Under the pieces are notes generated by a model. It searched no databases, was not told the DNA's origin, and was given only the letters and a program-made list of their open reading frames with translations. Shown piece after piece: positions 18,671 to 27,349 of a DNA stretch of 64,000 bases. The stretch is from Legionella gresilensis (GTDB lineage Bacteria > Pseudomonadota > Gammaproteobacteria > Legionellales > Legionellaceae), in NCBI RefSeq assembly GCF_900639865.1, contig NZ_CAAAHX010000005.1, positions 248,001 through 312,000 on the forward strand, read 5' to 3'. The position numbers were made by a program, and so were the translations under genes. The first letter of the stretch is position 1, and every line of letters starts with the position of its first letter.

Positions 18671-20227
18671 ATGCTCAAACGCGATATTTCTACAACAAAT
18701 GTTTTAATTGCAGCTGCAGGTGGTATGATTGGTTCAGGTTGGTTATTTAGCCCTTATATTAGCGCTCAAATGGCTGGTAGTAATTCTTTAATTAGCTGGA
18801 TTATTGCCACACTTTGTATGTTTTTTATTGCTTTACCCCTTTGTGAGCTTGGCGCCATGTTTCCTGTTTCCGGAGGGATGTCTAATTATCCAACTTATAC
18901 GCATGGCCGCGAAGTAGGCTTTCTCTTTGCATGGACATCGTGGCTTTCCTATGTCGTCATGACACCTATTGAAATACAAGCCATTTTACAATATGGAAGT
19001 CATTTTTTCCCTATTTTAACAGTGAATGATGCTGCAACGCTTAAACTTTCCAATTATGGATATGTTGCTGCTATGTTTATTATGTTATTTGTTGTCCTAT
19101 TAAATTCCTATGGTATAAGAATGCTTGCTGAATGTAATAAATATGCCAGTATTATTAAATTTATTCTGCCAAGTATCGCTATTTTTTCATTCTTACATTA
19201 TGCGCCAAATTTCAACAACTTATCTATTCATTTAACAAGCAAAGAAGATTGGGTATCTATTTTTACAGCACTTTCGGCAGGAGGTGTCGCTTTTGCTTTT
19301 ACAGGATTCCAAAATGGTTTAGTGTTAGCCGGCGAGGTTAAAAACCCCCAACGTAATATTCCTATTGCTATTATAGGCGCCGTACTTATTGGTTTTATAT
19401 TATATTTCCTGTTACAACTTAGCTTCCTTGCAGCCGTGCCAGCTAAGTATTTAACCCATGGTTGGCAACATTTAAATTATCCCGGTGATAGTGGACCCCT
19501 GGTAGGCTTAACTTTAATTTTAGGCCTGACTATCGTTGCAAGCTTATTGCTTTTTGATGCCGCATTTTCACCTTTTGGTACCACCCTTGTTTATACAGCG
19601 GCGACTTCTCGTATTCTATACGGTATGGCTCTTAATGATCATTTACCCAAAATTTTCTTAAAAGTAAATCGCCATAAAATTCCTTATGTGACATTATATG
19701 CTAATTTCCTGGTAGGAATATTATCTTTTCTGCCTTTTCCTGGTTGGCAAAAACTGGTCGCTTTTCTTTCTTCAGCGAGTATTCTCTCCTATAGTATTGG
19801 TCCTATCTCTCTTTTAGCCATGCGTAAATTACAACCAACTACTGAACGGCCTTTTCGTTTAAGAGCCGCTTTAGTTTGTTCGCACATTGCCTTTTATTTT
19901 TGTAACTTAATGCTCTATTGGTGCGGTTTTACTATATTATGGAAACTTGATTTAGCTTTAATTATTGGATTAATGATTTGTCTAGCTTATCATCGAAAAA
20001 GTATTTTCCAATGCGATAAACGACTTTATTGGTTTTTATTTTATATGACTTCCCTGCTGCTTATTTCTTACTTAGGTTCATTTGGCGGCATTGGCGTTTT
20101 AAGTTTTCCTCTTGATCTAATTTGCATTCTGCCACTTAGTATAACCGTACTTACGTTGTCGCAACTGTTATTGAGTAAGGTTGAACATGAGCCAGTTGAA
20201 TTCAATTTAGAAGAAGTTGTCTTATAA
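18671..20227 (+). CDS. APC superfamily amino-acid permease
   Basis: A 518-residue polytopic inner-membrane transporter with about 12-14 hydrophobic segments. The first helix carries the family's unwound glycine motif (AAGGMIGSGWLFSP, residues 14-27), and the sixth helix has the FAFTGFQNGLVLAGEVKNPQRNIP segment typical of amino-acid/polyamine/organocation carriers. It imports or exchanges an amino acid or polyamine, matching the amino-acid diet of intracellular bacteria. A ribosome site GAAGGG lies 8 nt before the ATG. The gene is flanked by gaps on both sides and is probably monocistronic. Substrate unknown. Confidence 0.9.
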   Translation: MLKRDISTTNVLIAAAGGMIGSGWLFSPYISAQMAGSNSLISWIIATLCMFFIALPLCELGAMFPVSGGMSNYPTYTHGREVGFLFAWTSWLSYVVMTPIEIQAILQYGSHFFPILTVNDAATLKLSNYGYVAAMFIMLFVVLLNSYGIRMLAECNKYASIIKFILPSIAIFSFLHYAPNFNNLSIHLTSKEDWVSIFTALSAGGVAFAFTGFQNGLVLAGEVKNPQRNIPIAIIGAVLIGFILYFLLQLSFLAAVPAKYLTHGWQHLNYPGDSGPLVGLTLILGLTIVASLLLFDAAFSPFGTTLVYTAATSRILYGMALNDHLPKIFLKVNRHKIPYVTLYANFLVGILSFLPFPGWQKLVAFLSSASILSYSIGPISLLAMRKLQPTTERPFRLRAALVCSHIAFYFCNLMLYWCGFTILWKLDLALIIGLMICLAYHRKSIFQCDKRLYWFLFYMTSLLLISYLGSFGGIGVLSFPLDLICILPLSITVLTLSQLLLSKVEHEPVEFNLEEVVL

Positions 20228-20401
20228 ATCTCAGTACTGACACTTTATAAAAATTGCTATAGTCTTACTTATAAGGCAGAGCAAATTTTTTACTAATTTT
20301 AATAAATATGTACTTGAAAATCATTTTAAGTTTCTAATAATTGACCTAATCTAATATCGATGCCACAATATGCGCTTTTTTACAGCATAAAGTGTGCAAT
20401 T

Positions 20402-21811
20402 ATGAGTTTAGTAGAACAAAAAGTTAGTAAAACTCTTGAGGATTTAGAAAACTATTTAAATAAAAATGCCCGTTTACATGTTGGGCGTGATGACGCAGAC
20501 AAAGTTAGAAAAAAAATTGGGCAAATTATAGCTGATGGATTCAAGGAATTAAGTGAAGAAGATCAAAAAAGTGTTTATAAGAAATTATCTCTACGCTTGT
20601 ATCCAGATAAAATTGCAGTAAATCAGAAGCTCTTGCCCCTTCTTAATGCTAATAATATTTCTATTAATGAGCCCTTTCTAATTTTAGATAAGGCTTATAA
20701 AAAGCCTAATATTCTTGATATTGATGATCTTGCTAATGATCCTCTCTACACCACTATAAAATTAGCTGTTAACATCTTAGAGCAAGCTTATCACCATTTA
20801 AAATTATACCAGCGCTATTATGAGCCTTTAAGAACAATAGTTAATATAGCCTCATGGATTATTAATATTGGTTTAGTTATTGCTGGATTTATCGCCATAG
20901 AATTAACTGCTACAATTTCTACTATTATTTCTTTTACAAATACTATTCAAAATACTTTAATGAATATTATTACTAGTGGTGCACTTAACAAAGCTACTAA
21001 AGACTTAATTAACAAACCAAAACTTTATCAAGAAACTGAAGATAAATTTTATAAAGACCAACAAGCTTTACAAATTTCTATTTTAAAAGGGAAGATAATT
21101 TTTACTAATGATACAGCAGAACAAGAGACAATTTATGCTGAATTAGTACGTATTAAAAATATGTCTCTAGAAGACTTTAAACAATATTATCTGGCTACTC
21201 AAACTAATGAGCCAGAGAATATAAAAGAAAAAATTAAAGAAAAAATTTCTCAAGAGCAGTTAACAGGTTTCAACAGAATTAAATTTACTGCCCAATTCTT
21301 CCAACATACTATTTTTGGCCCGTTACCCACCGGGTTAGGTAATAAATTAGTTTCAGTAATGATTCAGCGTCCCATTACAGCATTGCTAGCACCTGTTTTT
21401 ATCATTACTACAGCAGCTATTGAATTGGCTAAAAAATTAAATGCTCTTCTTTTATTAACCAGCTTGGCTGCACTTACTGCACTGAAGTTTGTTACTCTTA
21501 TGGCGGTAAATTTACCTCTTTATTTACTCGATACCGCACGCTATGTAGGTCATAAACTTGCTAATTTAAGATCGCATAAATCTAAAGCCACTCCTGATGT
21601 TCCAACTGCTTCTAACGAAGAGAACTTTGATAGCAGCTATAACGCTATGTTTGATAATAGTAAGCCAACTCAAACAGATAGAGATGACACACTAGGTATA
21701 GATCCATTTACTCATTCTAAAAGAGGCCTTAGCCTATTTGATGAGAACAAAAGAATATCTAACGACAATCCAGACTCATATCGTCCAACGACTGGTAGTT
21801 ACCAATCTTAA
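20402..21811 (+). CDS. Divergent J-domain-like membrane protein, orphan
   Basis: The frame is open from 20360, but I prefer the ATG at 20402 (MSLVEQK), giving 469 residues; neither start has a good ribosome site. Residues 1-100 are helical with a KKLSLRLYPDKI stretch resembling the HPD end of helix II in DnaJ J-domains (Tyr replaces His). Hydrophobic segments follow at about 150-185 and a longer pair at about 320-395, then a polar, probably disordered tail rich in Ser, Asp and Asn. No signal peptide. The combination of a degenerate J-like start, a membrane hairpin and a disordered tail is what one sees in Legionella translocated proteins. This is an inference. Confidence 0.6.
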   Translation: MSLVEQKVSKTLEDLENYLNKNARLHVGRDDADKVRKKIGQIIADGFKELSEEDQKSVYKKLSLRLYPDKIAVNQKLLPLLNANNISINEPFLILDKAYKKPNILDIDDLANDPLYTTIKLAVNILEQAYHHLKLYQRYYEPLRTIVNIASWIINIGLVIAGFIAIELTATISTIISFTNTIQNTLMNIITSGALNKATKDLINKPKLYQETEDKFYKDQQALQISILKGKIIFTNDTAEQETIYAELVRIKNMSLEDFKQYYLATQTNEPENIKEKIKEKISQEQLTGFNRIKFTAQFFQHTIFGPLPTGLGNKLVSVMIQRPITALLAPVFIITTAAIELAKKLNALLLLTSLAALTALKFVTLMAVNLPLYLLDTARYVGHKLANLRSHKSKATPDVPTASNEENFDSSYNAMFDNSKPTQTDRDDTLGIDPFTHSKRGLSLFDENKRISNDNPDSYRPTTGSYQS

Positions 21812-21839
21812 CTTAATAAGACACTAAGATAGAAAATTT

Positions 21840-21866
21840 AGCGCTACTAAAATTAGTAGCGCTTTC
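21840..21866 (+). terminator. Perfect 10-bp hairpin after the J-like gene
   Basis: AGCGCTACTA (21840-21849), loop AAAT, TAGTAGCGCT (21854-21863), then TTC. It is 29 bp after the stop codon. The T-run is short, but the stem is perfect. Confidence 0.6.
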
Positions 21867-22002
21867 AAGAAATACTTAAAAGGTTAAATGTAATTTCAAT
21901 TCTTTTCGCCCTTTTCTTTATCTAATATTGCTTTTCATCAACTTGTTGTTTAAATTTAGATCTTTTATCTCTATCTGCATAAATAAGGGAGATACCGACA
22001 TT

Positions 22003-23265
22003 ATGCCTAAAGTAATACCTATATTATTTACGAACGCTAATCCCTTAACCTCTGCTCAGGTAAAAATTTTATCGGAAGCTAGAGCAATTTTATCGAATGA
22101 ATTTGGCTTTGACGTTCAACGATCAATTATTTCACCTGTTAATGATGCTTACCTTAAGCAGCGCATTTACCCTAAAATAAAATTAGAAGGCAAAAACTAT
22201 CATCGCTTACTTTTTACTGCAAGAGAGCGATTAAATATAGCACGCGGAACTATACAAGATGCCTATCCTTTAAATGTAGGAATAGATATTGCCGCCTTTG
22301 GACTTTATTATAATACTACGCCAAATAGTTTACCTAAGAGAGGTTATATTGAATCGTGGGAAATGTTAGAGCACTTACAAAAATTAGAAATAGAACGAAG
22401 TCAACATGCTAATATAGAACCGACTTTATATGTGTTAGTCGCAGGAACTGATCTAGCAAATCAACGAGGAAACTGGAATGATCTAGCGCCAGGAATCCCT
22501 TTCTTACTAGTTACTCGTAAAACACTTGACAATGAAACAGGGGCACTAAAACAACAAATTAACCTTGAATCACCCGGTGACTATTTAAAAAAATTAGGCT
22601 ATCAAGGCAATATTTTTAACCATTTTAAATCTAAAGTTTTTACTTGCCCAGAAAGTTTAGACGCCAATTTATCTTCTACTCAACTTGCTGAATGCAAGCC
22701 AGAGGCTTTAAATCTAATGGGTGATAAAGCATTCACTGAATTAGTAAAAATACTAGCTATGCGCGTTAAAACAAAACCATATGAACACACAGCACGAGAG
22801 CAATTAGAAACGGCTAAAGCATCTTTAGCTATTATTAAGAAATATGCTTTAGAAGGAGTTCTAGGAGAAAATAAGAAAGCTATTATTAAACAAAAATTTC
22901 CTAGTGATTTAAAGGCAGCAGCACTTTTAGAGTCAGTTAAATCTTTTTGTACATTGAAAACCCGAGAACATATAGATGGACTAAAAGACATAAAAGCCAT
23001 CTTTGATCAAGCTGCAATAAATAAAACTTTAACTAATGATGAATTGGTTGATCAATTACTAACTTTTACTAAATGGAAAAAATCGGATTCTAATTTAGCT
23101 CGTTTTTTCCATAATAAAGTTCGTCACAGAGCGCCTGAAACCGAGCAGTTTTATCAGCTGCTTGCATCGCTTGATGAGACCGATTCTAACTCTTGGGATA
23201 GAGTTACTAAATCTATTAATATGCTAAATGAGATGGATGTAAAGGATACGCAGCTTAATTTGTAA
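22003..23265 (+). CDS. NMN-adenylyltransferase-like protein (eukaryotic NMNAT type) with altered active-site motifs
   Basis: Frame open from 21928, but the ATG at 22003 has a proper ribosome site (AAGGGAG, 21986-21992), giving 420 residues. Residues 1-250 follow the order of eukaryotic NMNATs: NPLT (13-16; cf. NPIT), IISPVNDAY (42-50, nearly identical to the animal IISPVxDxY strand), HR (67-68), ESW (117-119), LVAGTD (145-150; cf. LxCGAD), TR (171-172) and LSST (223-226; cf. ISSTxIR). The nucleotide-binding His of the NPITxxH motif is Gln19, and the Arg of ISSTxxR is missing. The 170-residue C-terminal helical part is unrecognised. It could be an NAD-related or nucleotide-binding effector, or a dead enzyme. 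Family assignment is from motif order only. Confidence 0.55.
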   Translation: MPKVIPILFTNANPLTSAQVKILSEARAILSNEFGFDVQRSIISPVNDAYLKQRIYPKIKLEGKNYHRLLFTARERLNIARGTIQDAYPLNVGIDIAAFGLYYNTTPNSLPKRGYIESWEMLEHLQKLEIERSQHANIEPTLYVLVAGTDLANQRGNWNDLAPGIPFLLVTRKTLDNETGALKQQINLESPGDYLKKLGYQGNIFNHFKSKVFTCPESLDANLSSTQLAECKPEALNLMGDKAFTELVKILAMRVKTKPYEHTAREQLETAKASLAIIKKYALEGVLGENKKAIIKQKFPSDLKAAALLESVKSFCTLKTREHIDGLKDIKAIFDQAAINKTLTNDELVDQLLTFTKWKKSDSNLARFFHNKVRHRAPETEQFYQLLASLDETDSNSWDRVTKSINMLNEMDVKDTQLNL

Positions 23266-23309
23266 ACTAAAAGGATTCCCGCTTATACGGAGATGACAGA
23301 AACAAGGGC

Positions 23310-23404
23310 AGGTTGGGCCAAACGCAGTGCGGCCCAACTTCTTTGGTTATAAGATATGTTGCATTCTTCTAATTTGTTGGACTGCACTGCATTTAGCCCA
23401 ACCT
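23310..23404. repeat. Inverted-repeat (REP-like) element between convergent genes
   Basis: AGGTTGGGCCAAACGCAGTG (from 23310, continuing to 23338) is the inverse of the segment 23376-23404, which ends TTTAGCCCAACCT, across a 37-nt spacer. The 29-nt arms have only a few mismatches. It sits between the stops of the NMNAT-like gene and the nucleotidyltransferase gene and may end transcription from both sides. A degenerate GATTCCCGC repeat precedes it at 23273. Confidence 0.7.
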
Positions 23405-23424
23405 ATGCTGTTTTTGCCATCATT

Positions 23425-24123
23425 TTAGTTTTTAGAGAAATATTTTATTGTTTGATTTAATCCAGCTTCAGAACCTATTTCATAAAAAGGTTCAAATACC
23501 TCATGGGCTGCTAATTCATCACGAAGTGACAAATTATGAAATAGGTCTGCTAAATCAAATGCTTGCCCTATTGGTAAATTTTTTAAAAGCGATGCTGACA
23601 AAATACTTAATCCGTAATCAATATAATTCATTTCAGGCGAAGGTCTACGTTTATTATACTCAATGATCTTATCCTTATTGAATAAAACATTACTTTTATC
23701 ACCTTGATTCATATTTTTAAAAACCGTCATTAATGCTGGTTTACCGCTTTTAAAGAAATCTCGTTCTACCGCTTTAAAATTAATAGGAAGATAGGAATCG
23801 CCGTAAAGGACAAAGAATGCCTCTCCTAAAAGAGGTAAAGCTTGCCTCAATGCACCTCCGGTGCCAAGCGGATGATGGCCGTCCCAAGAGTAGCGTACAT
23901 TTAAATCATAAGCTGAGCCATTGCCTACTACCGTTTTAATTTGATCTCCTAAATGACCTAAACAGAGCACTACTTGTGATATTCCTTGTTGATGTAGATA
24001 ATGAAGTTGATAATTAATAAAGTATTCACCTGCTACTCGTATTAGCGATTTAGGAATTTTTTCAGTCATTGGAAGCAACCGCGTTGCAAGTCCGCCGGCT
24101 AAAATGACAACTGGCAAGCTCAT
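23425..24123 (-). CDS. Sugar-1-phosphate nucleotidyltransferase (HddC-like)
   Basis: A 232-residue GT-A-fold nucleotidyltransferase. The N-terminal signature VVILAGGLATRLLPMTEKIPKSL binds the nucleotide and phosphate, and FFVLYGDSYLP holds the metal-binding Asp. At this size it resembles D-glycero-alpha-D-manno-heptose-1-phosphate guanylyltransferase (HddC) and mannose-1-phosphate guanylyltransferases more than the longer RmlA/GalU enzymes. Nearby genes for an HddA-like kinase and a GmhA-like isomerase favour the heptose assignment. It is divergent from the flavoprotein gene at 24255 with a 131-bp shared promoter gap. Confidence 0.8.
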   Translation of the reverse strand: MSLPVVILAGGLATRLLPMTEKIPKSLIRVAGEYFINYQLHYLHQQGISQVVLCLGHLGDQIKTVVGNGSAYDLNVRYSWDGHHPLGTGGALRQALPLLGEAFFVLYGDSYLPINFKAVERDFFKSGKPALMTVFKNMNQGDKSNVLFNKDKIIEYNKRRPSPEMNYIDYGLSILSASLLKNLPIGQAFDLADLFHNLSLRDELAAHEVFEPFYEIGSEAGLNQTIKYFSKN

Positions 24124-24254
24124 GTAAAGCTCCTTTCTTTACTTAAAATACTTCTACTATTAGTTTTTAATAATGTTTGCAGAAAAATAGATATAATGAT
24201 ATCAATTAAAATTTCTCACTTCATGAGAATAAGATCTTTGGATGGCTCAATTAT

Positions 24255-25646
24255 ATGATCGATGAAGGTAAGCCTATAACCAATACATCTCGTCTTTCTG
24301 TCATCGGCGCCGGGCCATCAGGCTTAGCTGTTAGCCTTTTTTTAAAAAATACCCCTGACATTTTGGAAAGTAAAAATCATGTTGGAGGACATGCATCCTC
24401 ATTTACTATTGATGAATTTACTTTTGACTATGGCCCCCATATTTTATTTTCTCGTGATAAGGATATTTTAGATTTTATTATTGCCTCTTTAGGAGATAAT
24501 GTAGCTCAATGCCGACGTAACAATAAAATTTCCTATAAAGATCGACTACTCAAATACCCTTTTGAAAATGACTTAAGCTCTCTTTCTCTAGAAGATAATT
24601 ATGACTGTATCCGTCATTTTATTTTTAATCCTTATAAAGAAAAATATGCTAGCCCTAGCAATATGAGGGAATGGTTTTTAAAAACCTTTGGGGAGGGTAT
24701 TTGTTCGCGTTATTTATTTCCTTATAACGAGAAAGTATGGAATATTCCTGTAGAAAAACTTTCTATGTCTATGGCGGAGCGCATTCCAACACCTCCGCCT
24801 GAAGATATACTGAAATCTTCTTTAGGGTATATTACAGAAGGTTATTTACATCAGCTCTATTATTTTTATCCCAAAGTAGGTGGTTACCAAGCAATTTGTG
24901 AGGCTTGGAAAAAAAATATACCTATTACTTATCAATTTAACGTCAATAAAATTGAATATATAAATGACAAAATTAGATTATATGATGATCAGGGCAATAT
25001 GAAAGAATATGAGCAAGTCATTAGTACAATGCCTATTCACGAGTTGATTGCAAAAATAAATATTGCGGTACCAAAAGCTATTCAATCTGCAGTAGAAAAA
25101 TTAATTATTAACCCCATGTTTGTTATTTCTTTTGGTATTAAAGGTTTTGATCCTAATCAATACACAGCTGTTTATTTTCCAGAAGCTGAGTTTTGGGTGA
25201 ACCGAGTCAGTTATCCTTGTACTTTTTCTTCTGCTAATGGACCACAAGGACATTGGAGTTTACAAGCAGAAATTACTTGTACTAAAGATTCAGAGCTTTG
25301 GAAAAAGTCAGATGAAGAAATTTTAATGCATACTAAACTCGGTCTACAAAAGCGAAACTTATTACCCGAAGATGACGCTATCAATTTTGCAAAACTTACA
25401 CGCATACCACATGCTTACGTAGTTTATGATGTAGGTTATGAAGAGCAGGCTAGCAAAGTTAGAAACTGGTTTGCATCTTACGGGATACATTTATTAGGTC
25501 GTTTTAGTTACTTTGAATATGTCAATGTTGATATGGCTGTCGATAGGGCTATTAAGCTTGCTGCTATGTTAAATGGTGATAAGAGAGATTATTTAGAAAT
25601 AAAAACTTGTTATCTAAAAAGTGCTTTAAATAAACTAATCGGCTAA
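24255..25646 (+). CDS. FAD-dependent UDP-galactopyranose-mutase-like / amine-oxidase-fold protein
   Basis: A 463-residue flavoprotein. The FAD-binding GAGPSGLA motif lies at residues 18-25, with GGHASSF and the FDYGPHILFSR strand typical of the UDP-galactopyranose mutase and protoporphyrinogen-oxidase-like group. The conserved FPYNEKVWNIPVEKLS segment lies near 155-170 and a C-terminal FAD-contacting stretch near 415 (LLGRFSYFEYVNVDMAVDRA). Location in a surface-sugar locus suggests it acts on a nucleotide sugar or lipid-linked sugar. Whether it is a true mutase cannot be told. First gene of the rightward series 24255-30868. Confidence 0.78.
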   Translation: MIDEGKPITNTSRLSVIGAGPSGLAVSLFLKNTPDILESKNHVGGHASSFTIDEFTFDYGPHILFSRDKDILDFIIASLGDNVAQCRRNNKISYKDRLLKYPFENDLSSLSLEDNYDCIRHFIFNPYKEKYASPSNMREWFLKTFGEGICSRYLFPYNEKVWNIPVEKLSMSMAERIPTPPPEDILKSSLGYITEGYLHQLYYFYPKVGGYQAICEAWKKNIPITYQFNVNKIEYINDKIRLYDDQGNMKEYEQVISTMPIHELIAKINIAVPKAIQSAVEKLIINPMFVISFGIKGFDPNQYTAVYFPEAEFWVNRVSYPCTFSSANGPQGHWSLQAEITCTKDSELWKKSDEEILMHTKLGLQKRNLLPEDDAINFAKLTRIPHAYVVYDVGYEEQASKVRNWFASYGIHLLGRFSYFEYVNVDMAVDRAIKLAAMLNGDKRDYLEIKTCYLKSALNKLIG

Positions 25647-25709
25647 GACTTACTTTACTCGTCTTTCATATTATTCTATTTGCAAGCGAAATAGCTGGAG
25701 AAAATTGCA

Positions 25710-26423
25710 ATGAGTGTTAACCCTGATCCTATAGGGAAATATGTTACTGTTGCCATGATTACTAAAAATGAAGAACAGGCTGTAGTTGGGGTTATTGAAG
25801 ACATTAAAAATATTGTCCCTGAAGCTGAAATTCTTATTGTTGATTCAAGTCAAGATGAAACGCCGGTAATTGCTAAAGCACATGGCGCAAAAGTAATTCG
25901 CCAATTTCCTCCACGTGGTTATGGCCCTGCTATGGAACATGCGTTACGTGCAGCCAGTCGCCCCGTTATTATTACTTTAGATTGTGATAATACTTATCCT
26001 GCTCATAAAATCCCAGAACTTGCTTCACTTATCCTTAAAGAAAATTATGATTTAGTAGATGCATCGCGATTAGAAAAAAAACCACAAGCTATGCCTTGGC
26101 TTAATTATTTAGGTAATTTGACGTTTGCTTGGCTCGCAAGTTTATTATTTTTTAGGCGATTGAATGATTTGCATAGTGGTATGCGGGCTTACCGTAAAAC
26201 TATGCTAGATAATTTAGAATTTGATGCCAAAGGTGCAGCTCTCCCTGTTGAACTTCTTTTAAAACCGATTATATCTGGCTATAAAGTTTATACTATATTT
26301 ATCGACTATCATGAAAGGGTAGGACAAAGCAAAATGAATGCTTTAGATACTAGCTGGTGGACACTAAAGCGAATCCTCAAAGTCAGAATGCAATCAATAA
26401 AAAAGAACCGTTTAACTTTATAA
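25710..26423 (+). CDS. Family 2 glycosyltransferase (dolichyl-phosphate-mannose-synthase-like)
   Basis: A 237-residue GT-A glycosyltransferase. It opens with VTVAMITKNEEQAVVGVIEDI and the nucleotide-binding ILIVDSSQDETPVIA strand, then the metal-binding ITLDCDNTYP (near 90) and the acceptor-side DLHSGMRAYRKTML segment typical of DPM1/GT2 enzymes. One short hydrophobic stretch (about 130-147) may touch the membrane. It probably moves a sugar from a nucleotide donor to a polyprenyl phosphate, which the polytopic protein encoded at 29486 could then use. It follows the flavoprotein gene by 63 bp; a ribosome site (TGGAGA) precedes the ATG. Confidence 0.85.
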   Translation: MSVNPDPIGKYVTVAMITKNEEQAVVGVIEDIKNIVPEAEILIVDSSQDETPVIAKAHGAKVIRQFPPRGYGPAMEHALRAASRPVIITLDCDNTYPAHKIPELASLILKENYDLVDASRLEKKPQAMPWLNYLGNLTFAWLASLLFFRRLNDLHSGMRAYRKTMLDNLEFDAKGAALPVELLLKPIISGYKVYTIFIDYHERVGQSKMNALDTSWWTLKRILKVRMQSIKKNRLTL

Positions 26424-26561
26424 ATGGATAATCTAATTTTGAGTGTGTTTAAGCTGTGAAAAAATAAATTTTTTGCAATTACATAGAAAAAAATTTACAT
26501 TTAAATTAGTAATTTCAAACTGATGGAAAAAGTACTTTAGAAATTATATTAGACCTTCATT

Positions 26562-26704
26562 AGACTTCTTTGGAAATTCGCTACCGAGAGTGCAGAGCAA
26601 GAAGGCACGAAGCGCAGAACCGAAATGTACACATGAGTACATGATGGTTCGAGCACTGTATTGACGAATCAATGCACCTTTGTAACGAGTTTCCGAAGAA
26701 GGCT
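26562..26704. repeat. 143-bp near-palindromic (MITE-like) element
   Basis: The outer ends AGACTTCTTTGGAAATTCGCTAC (26562-26584) and GTAACGAGTTTCCGAAGAAGGCT (26682-26704) are inverse copies with few mismatches. The centre is a second palindrome, GAACCGAAATGTAC...GTACATGATGGTTC. No ORF. It occupies most of the 26424-26743 gap and ends 39 bp before the ATG of the isomerase gene, so it must be in that gene's leader if the operon is read through. Confidence 0.78.
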
Positions 26705-26743
26705 ATCGCATGAAGCCGGAAAATATCTTTAGTGAAGAAGAAG

Positions 26744-27325
26744 ATGGTCTATACTGAACAATACTTAAATGAAACAATAAAAATTATTAATCAAATAGAA
26801 ATTAATACCATCGAGCAAATAGTTGATTTGCTTGCCACTCTTAAAAAATCCCAAGGGCGATTATTTTTTCTTGGCGTAGGAGGAAGTGCCGCCAATTGTT
26901 CGCACGCAGTTAATGATTTTCGCAAAATTGTTGGGATTGAAGCGTATACTCCTACAGATAATATTGCAGAGCTTACTGCAAGAATTAACGATAATGGCTG
27001 GGCAACGACCTTTGTTGACTGGTTAAAAGTTAGCAAACTTACTACTAAAGATATGGTGTTTGTATTCTCAGTAGGCGGCGGTGATTTAGCTAATAATATC
27101 AGCCCAAATATTGTAATCGCTTTACAATATGCTAAATCGATAGGAACTAAAATAGTTGGAATTGTTGGAAGAAATGGAGGTTATACAGCTCAAGTAGCTC
27201 ATGCATGCATTATTATTCCCACTATAAATCAAGAAACAATAACACCCCAGGCTGAAGCATTTCAGGCGGTCTTGTGGCATTTAATAGTATCGCATCCAAA
27301 ATTAACAGGTAAAACTAAAATGTAA
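26744..27325 (+). CDS. SIS-domain sugar-phosphate isomerase (GmhA-like)
   Basis: A single-SIS-domain protein, about 193 residues, as in phosphoheptose isomerases. The GVGGSAANCSHAVNDF motif near 45 matches the phosphate-binding GNGGSAADAxH loop, and SVGGGDLANNISPNIVIAL near 110 matches the second substrate loop. It would convert sedoheptulose 7-phosphate to a D,D-heptose 7-phosphate. The frame opens with GTG at 26732, but the ATG at 26744 is the better start. The transaldolase-like gene follows 24 bp (or 39 bp) downstream, and an HddA-like kinase comes next, giving a consistent pathway order. Confidence 0.78.
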   Translation: MVYTEQYLNETIKIINQIEINTIEQIVDLLATLKKSQGRLFFLGVGGSAANCSHAVNDFRKIVGIEAYTPTDNIAELTARINDNGWATTFVDWLKVSKLTTKDMVFVFSVGGGDLANNISPNIVIALQYAKSIGTKIVGIVGRNGGYTAQVAHACIIIPTINQETITPQAEAFQAVLWHLIVSHPKLTGKTKM

Positions 27326-27349
27326 CCTGTTTACTTAAAAAAGGACTTT

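Noticed and set aside
22680-23000. 106-codon minus-strand frame inside the NMNAT-like gene
   Set aside because: Shadow frame with Ser/Phe bias and no ribosome site; the + strand gene has clear motif support.
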